Source: CAVYYW01 sp963772845
Lineage (GTDB): Bacteria > Bacillota > Bacilli > Bacillales > Sporolactobacillaceae
NCBI GenBank assembly: GCA_963772845.1
Contig: CAVYYW010000014.1
Location: forward strand, 248,001-312,000
Length of the DNA stretch: 64,000 nucleotides
Direction: 5' to 3'
How positions within the stretch are numbered: position 1 is the first letter of the stretch; each line of letters begins with the position of its first letter. Below are positions 59,904 through 64,000 of the stretch, one piece after another. The translations under genes and the position numbers were made by a program. Below the pieces are notes generated by a model. That model was not told the origin of the DNA. It worked only from the letters and a program-made list of their open reading frames with translations, and ran no database searches.

Positions 59904-62225
59904 GTGAGCAATAAAACAATTAACATCCCCCTCCTTCCATTAAGAGGTCTTTTAATATATCCGTCGGTCGTTCTTCATCTTGATGTCGGCCGTGAAAAAT
60001 CTGTGGAAGCATTAGAAAAGGTTATGATAGATGATCATCGGATTTTGCTTGCTACACAGAAAGAAGTAGCAGTAGAAAATCCGGAAGCAGAGGATATTTA
60101 CGAAGTCGGCACCATTTGTTTGGTTAAACAAATGCTGAAACTGCCGAATGGAACGATTCGAATACTGGTTGAGGGTGAGCAGCGGGCAAAAATAATATCG
60201 TATCTGGATACAGAGGATATTTTCGAAGTGTCAGCTGAAATTCTAGAAGAAGAAGACATTAAAGATACTGAAATTCAAGCTTTGATGAGGAAAGCACTTG
60301 ATCACTTCGGTGAATACATTAAACTTTCTTCAAAGCTAACGCCTGAAACGATGGCGACGGTCGCTGACATTGAAAAGCCCGGCCATTTAGCTGATGCAAT
60401 CAGTTCACATTTAAGCCTGAAATTTAAAGAAAAACAGGAATTGCTTGAAATCGTAGATGTAAAAGCAAGACTTGAGAGGCTTATTGGAATCCTTTCCAAT
60501 GAACAGGAAGTTCTGTGGATTGAGCAAAAAATCGGGCAGCGTGTTAAAAAGTCGATGGAGCGTACACAAAAGGAATATTATTTAAGGGAACAAATGAAAG
60601 CCATTCAGAAGGAACTTGGCGATCGTGAGGGAAAAGATGGTGAAGTCCTTGATCTGAAGGAGGATATCGAGTCTTCAGCCATGCCTGACTCAGTGAAAGA
60701 AACAGCAATAAAAGAACTAGACAGATATGAAAAAATTCCTTCCAGTGCAGCAGAGAGCGGTGTTATAAGAAATTACATTGACTGGCTGCTGAAATTGCCG
60801 TGGGCAGAAGCAACTGAGGATCATTTGAATCTCAATCACGCTGAAACGGTGTTGAATGAGGATCACCACGGTCTGGAAAAAGTAAAGGAACGGGTGCTTG
60901 AGTATCTGGCTGTTCAAAAAATGAGCAATAAATTAAAAGGCCCGATTCTTTGTCTCGCTGGTCCCCCAGGTGTCGGAAAGACTTCCTTGGCTAAATCTGT
61001 TGCACGGGCTTTAAACCGCCACTTTGTCAGAATTTCTTTGGGCGGCGTGCGTGATGAAGCAGAAATCCGAGGACACCGGCGTACATATGTTGGTGCTATG
61101 CCGGGACGCATTCTTCAAGGGATGAAAAAAGCAGAGACAATTAATCCTGTATTTCTTTTGGATGAAATAGATAAAATGAGCAATGATTTCAGAGGAGATC
61201 CTTCCTCGGCAATGCTCGAAGTTCTTGATCCTGAACAAAATAATACGTTTAGCGACCATTATATTGAAGAGCCTTATGATTTAAGCAATGTCATGTTCAT
61301 CACGACAGCTAATAACATTCAAACAATACCGCAGCCGCTGCTTGACCGGATGGAAATTTTGCAAATTGCCGGCTATACAGAAGTTGAGAAGCTTCATATT
61401 GCAACGGATCATTTAATTCCTAAGCAACTAAAGGAGCACGGTCTGAAGAAACGGCAGCTTAAATTTAAAGAAGAGGCTGTTCAATACTTAATTCGTCATT
61501 ATACACGTGAAGCAGGCGTTAGAAATCTGGAACGCCGTGTCGCTTCTGTTTGCAGGAAAGTAACAAAAAAGATTGTATCCGGTGAAAAGAAAAGCATGAC
61601 GATCACTGAAAAATCCATTGTTGACTTGCTTGGAAAACCGCTTTTCAGGCATGGCTTAGCAGAAACAGAAGATCAAATCGGTGTTGCCACTGGACTGGCA
61701 TACACAGCTTTTGGAGGAGATACACTTTCAATTGAGGTGTCGCTATCTCCTGGGAAAGGCAAATTAACTCTGACTGGAAAGCTCGGAGAAGTTATGCGTG
61801 AATCTGCCCAAGCAGCTGTCAGCTATATCCGCTCAAAAACAGAGATTTTAAACATTGATCCTGAATTTCATGAAAAATATGACATTCACATTCATGTTCC
61901 AGAAGGAGCAACGCCTAAAGATGGTCCTTCAGCGGGTATCACAATGGCTACGGCTGTCGTCTCAGCTTTAACTCAACAGCCGGTAAGAAAAGAAGTGGGG
62001 ATGACAGGGGAAATGACACTCAGGGGCAGAGTGCTTCCTATAGGAGGTCTTAAAGAGAAAACGTTAAGTGCGCACAGAGCTGGCCTTACTACAATTATTA
62101 TTCCAAAGGATAATGAAAGAGACCTTGAAGATATTCCTAAAAGCATAAGGGAAGATCTCACCTTTATTCCGGTGTCTCATTTGGATGAGGTTCTGAAGCA
62201 TGCACTAAAGGACGTGAGGTCATGA
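59904..62225 (+). CDS. lonA: ATP-dependent protease Lon
   Basis: Degrades misfolded and some regulatory proteins. The 773-aa protein has an N-terminal substrate domain (1-200), a coiled-coil linker, AAA+ module with Walker A GPPGVGKT and Walker B PVFLLDEIDKM, and a C-terminal protease domain with the Ser of PKDGPSAGITMA and Lys of GGLKEKTLSAHRAG as catalytic dyad. The start is GTG 59904 with GGAGGTG. It overlaps ysxC by four bases. Confidence 0.97.
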   Translation: MSNKTINIPLLPLRGLLIYPSVVLHLDVGREKSVEALEKVMIDDHRILLATQKEVAVENPEAEDIYEVGTICLVKQMLKLPNGTIRILVEGEQRAKIISYLDTEDIFEVSAEILEEEDIKDTEIQALMRKALDHFGEYIKLSSKLTPETMATVADIEKPGHLADAISSHLSLKFKEKQELLEIVDVKARLERLIGILSNEQEVLWIEQKIGQRVKKSMERTQKEYYLREQMKAIQKELGDREGKDGEVLDLKEDIESSAMPDSVKETAIKELDRYEKIPSSAAESGVIRNYIDWLLKLPWAEATEDHLNLNHAETVLNEDHHGLEKVKERVLEYLAVQKMSNKLKGPILCLAGPPGVGKTSLAKSVARALNRHFVRISLGGVRDEAEIRGHRRTYVGAMPGRILQGMKKAETINPVFLLDEIDKMSNDFRGDPSSAMLEVLDPEQNNTFSDHYIEEPYDLSNVMFITTANNIQTIPQPLLDRMEILQIAGYTEVEKLHIATDHLIPKQLKEHGLKKRQLKFKEEAVQYLIRHYTREAGVRNLERRVASVCRKVTKKIVSGEKKSMTITEKSIVDLLGKPLFRHGLAETEDQIGVATGLAYTAFGGDTLSIEVSLSPGKGKLTLTGKLGEVMRESAQAAVSYIRSKTEILNIDPEFHEKYDIHIHVPEGATPKDGPSAGITMATAVVSALTQQPVRKEVGMTGEMTLRGRVLPIGGLKEKTLSAHRAGLTTIIIPKDNERDLEDIPKSIREDLTFIPVSHLDEVLKHALKDVRS

Positions 62226-62812
62226 TAAAGATAAAAACTGCTGATTATATCATCAGTGCCGTCAGCCCTGCTCAATACCCAGGTGGAGGCTATCCGGAAA
62301 TTGCCCTCGCCGGCCGTTCGAATGTAGGGAAATCCTCCTTAATTAATACGCTGTGTAATCGGAAAAACCTTGCTAGAACATCACAGCGTCCAGGAAAAAC
62401 ACAAACGCTCAATTATTATAATATTAATGATGCTTTTTATATGGTGGATGTGCCAGGATACGGCTATGCGAAGGTTTCTAAAAGTGAAAAAGAGGCATGG
62501 GGAAAAATGCTGGAAACGTATTTTACAGAAAATAAATTTGTAAAAGCGGTTGTTCAGATTGTGGACCTTCGCCACGCACCTTCGAAGGAAGATGTTCAAA
62601 TGTATGAGTTTTTGAAGTTTTATGAACGGCCTGTCATTGTGGTCGCGACAAAAGCAGATAAAATTTCAAAAGGCAAATACGAAAAACATAAGAAAGTGGT
62701 TAAGCAAACGTTAAATATGGATCCTAATGATCCCTTGCTTGCATTTTCATCCTTCTCAGGTTATGGGAAGGATAACGTATGGAAAACAATTGAAGCCTAT
62801 TTGAAGGCATAA
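62222..62812 (+). CDS. ysxC: Ribosome biogenesis GTPase YsxC (EngB)
   Basis: Essential GTPase for 50S subunit assembly. The 196-aa protein shows G1 GRSNVGKSS, G2 TSQRPGKTQT, G3 DVPGYGYAKV, G4 TKADK and G5 FSSFSG. ATG 62222 overlaps the lonA stop (ATGA), so it is translationally coupled as in B. subtilis. A strong terminator follows; the hemA operon that comes next in B. subtilis is not here. Confidence 0.97.
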   Translation: MIKIKTADYIISAVSPAQYPGGGYPEIALAGRSNVGKSSLINTLCNRKNLARTSQRPGKTQTLNYYNINDAFYMVDVPGYGYAKVSKSEKEAWGKMLETYFTENKFVKAVVQIVDLRHAPSKEDVQMYEFLKFYERPVIVVATKADKISKGKYEKHKKVVKQTLNMDPNDPLLAFSSFSGYGKDNVWKTIEAYLKA

Positions 62813-62835
62813 AAAACTGAAAGCCTTATAACTAA

Positions 62836-62878
62836 GCGGCCTTTCCTCTATATCTTATAGGGGAAAGGCCGTTTCGTC
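62836..62878 (+). terminator. Terminator after ysxC
   Basis: CGGCCTTTCC and GGGGAAAGGCCG with additional CTATA/TATAG pairing, then TTT and a further T-rich stretch. Confidence 0.8.
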
Positions 62879-62949
62879 GTTTTTGATTCTAATGTATCTT
62901 TAAAATCCGCTGTTATTGGCTTAGCCAATCTTCCTTAAGGAGGCCTACC

Positions 62950-63225
62950 GGTGCTTGGACCCTCGATGTAAAATATGGTTGTTAAAATGTGTTTCGGGCA
63001 CGCGCTTTCCGTGGGCAACGCTTCAGTCTCCTCGAAAGAAGACCACTTCCTGCGGGGTCTTCAGCTGTTGCTTTTCCCACTGGGCTTGACTTAACATCTT
63101 TGAACCCACTTCGCACGATGAAAATGCAACACAATACATTAAAAGCGAGCACCTGGAGCGGAAATCAACAACACGTAAAATCAAAAATTGATTGAATAAG
63201 AAGCAAGAAATGCTTTTTTGCTTAT
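62950..63225. repeat. Repeat field 5 (ysxC-ABC transporter gap)
   Basis: CGCTTTCCGTGGGCAACGCT to ATCAACAACACG is the inverse of the second repeat type (compare 17035-17100 and 37824-37870). It includes CTTCCTGCGGGGTCTTCAGC and the CGCACGATGAAAATGC spacer module. The end, TTGATTGAATAAGAAGCAAG (63186-63205), repeats 16945-16964. No palindromic element of the first type is present, and no gene. Confidence 0.75.
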
Positions 63226-63474
63226 CGCCAAATTTAATAGTGCTTTTTGGTACAGGTATATGAGCATAAGAGCGTGATTAATTGAGGAAAGCCTTGTTAA
63301 AAAGACTATAAAAGGGGATATATGGCTCTAAAAGAGATATAAGGGTTTAAAGAGCAAATATAGAGGGAAATATCATCATACGTCTGAGGGATTGGTTTGA
63401 TCTAAAATTTCAGATTTGTTAGAATTATGACAGGTGTATGAAGCACTTAACAAAAAAGGGGATGATGTTACAAG
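63226..63474. other. Upstream region of the binding-protein gene, nothing clear
   Basis: AT-rich intergenic sequence with purine-rich tracts (AAAAGGGGATATATGG, AAAGAGATATAAGGG). I see no riboswitch, T-box or terminator, and no promoter good enough to name. Confidence 0.5.
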
Positions 63475-64000
63475 ATGAAGAAAAAAATGATGGTAATGAT
63501 TTCAGCGTGTATGATGCTCGTATTTGTTTTAGCAGGATGCGGCTCTGATTCAGGAAGTTCCTCAAAGGCTTCTAAAAAGTATGACCTCGTAAACCCTGGA
63601 GAATTTACATTTGCCTCCTCCGGTGAATTCAAACCCTTCAGCTATCCCGATCCGAAAGATCCGACAAAAATGACCGGATTTGATATTGCTGTTGGTAAAG
63701 CGATCGCAAAAAAACTTGGATTAAAACCGCATCCTGTTAAATACAAATTTGCAAGTATTGTCGCCGGTATTGAAAGCGGCAGGTTCGATGCAGCAGTGGC
63801 GAGCCATACAATTACTGCAGATCGTAAAAAGCACGTAAACTTCAGTATTCCTTACTACTACTCAGGCCCTCAAATCTATACAAGAAAAGACAGCTCCATT
63901 AAAACGAAAGAAGATTTAAAAGGAAAAGAAATTGCTGTTTCCAAAGGATCAACTTATGCAGATGCCGCTAAGGAGTATACGTCAAATATCAGAACATATG
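63475..64000 (+). CDS. Amino-acid ABC transporter substrate-binding lipoprotein (3' end outside window)
   Basis: A partial gene of 175 codons running off the window. It has a lipoprotein signal (MKKKMMVMISACMMLVFVL, lipobox L-A-G-C22), a Ser-rich linker, then a family 3 solute-binding domain: GEFTFASSGEFKPFSYPDP, MTGFDIAVGKAIAKKLG, VAGIESGRFDAAVASHTITADRK and LKGKEIAVSKGSTYADAAKE. Such proteins capture polar amino acids or cystine for a membrane importer; the ligand cannot be fixed from this part. The ATG is preceded by AAAAGGGG at a slightly long distance. Permease and ATPase genes probably follow outside the window. In B. subtilis this position holds hemA, so synteny breaks here. Confidence 0.88.
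   Translation, partial: MKKKMMVMISACMMLVFVLAGCGSDSGSSSKASKKYDLVNPGEFTFASSGEFKPFSYPDPKDPTKMTGFDIAVGKAIAKKLGLKPHPVKYKFASIVAGIESGRFDAAVASHTITADRKKHVNFSIPYYYSGPQIYTRKDSSIKTKEDLKGKEIAVSKGSTYADAAKEYTSNIRTY

Overview
This window is chromosomal DNA of a Gram-positive, endospore-forming member of the Bacillaceae (Bacillus sensu lato). Gene order follows, almost gene for gene, the citZ-to-ysxC region of Bacillus subtilis as I recall it. It carries sporulation and germination genes (sspI, gerE, gerM, ytxC), T-box leaders, sigma-A promoters and strong AGGAGG ribosome sites. Protein divergence and several missing genes show that it is not B. subtilis itself. I cannot name the species.

Layout. 0-3.4 kb: end of citrate synthase, icd, mdh, and a MaoC-like protein. 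3.5-10 kb: phoP, a frameshifted phoR, then polA-mutM-coaE. 10.1-12.3 kb: gapB and speD, plus an uncharacterised conserved gene. 12.3-15.4 kb: replication initiation genes nrdR-dnaB-dnaI. 15.4-17.1 kb: a repeat field. 17.2-24 kb: ytxC, T-box thrS, infC-rpmI-rplT with its leader, ysdB, dUTPase, ysdC. 24-25.1 kb: second repeat field. 25.2-30.1 kb: sspI, an rRNA/tRNA methyltransferase, T-box pheST. 30.1-36.8 kb: rnhC, cvpA, polX, mutS2, a DUF350 gene and an unlisted 26-residue membrane peptide. 36.8-37.9 kb: third repeat field. 38-43.6 kb: fatty-acid degradation (lcfA, fadR, fadB, etfBA) and trxA. 43.7-49.4 kb: uvrC, yslB, sdhCAB. 49.5-50.3 kb: fourth repeat field. 50.4-55.1 kb: gerE, a MarR regulator, racE, gerM, rph, rdgB, ysnB. 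55.2-55.4 kb: tRNA-Gly and tRNA-Arg. 55.6-62.8 kb: TPR protein, tig, clpX, lonA, ysxC. 62.9-63.3 kb: fifth repeat field, followed by the start of an amino-acid ABC transporter binding lipoprotein cut by the window end.

The genes form housekeeping modules: TCA cycle (citZ-icd-mdh, sdhCAB), phosphate sensing (phoPR), DNA replication and repair (polA, mutM, dnaB, dnaI, rnhC, polX, mutS2, uvrC), translation (thrS, pheST, infC-rpmI-rplT), beta-oxidation with its repressor, and proteostasis (tig, clpX, lonA).

The least explained content is a family of roughly 100-nt palindromic elements. I count eleven copies in four of the five repeat fields, embedded in larger mosaic repeats. Each has a conserved stem and a variable loop and is flanked by short GCGGAA-like direct repeats. 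One site (near 49,790) has exactly the flanks of a filled copy but lacks the element, which points to a small mobile or excisable non-coding unit. Other points of interest are an A8 frameshift in phoR, a candidate structured leader before speD, paired CcpN-type operators before gapB, hairpins that mask the ribosome sites of ytxC and gerM, and recognisable sigma-K and sigma-G promoter elements at gerE and sspI.
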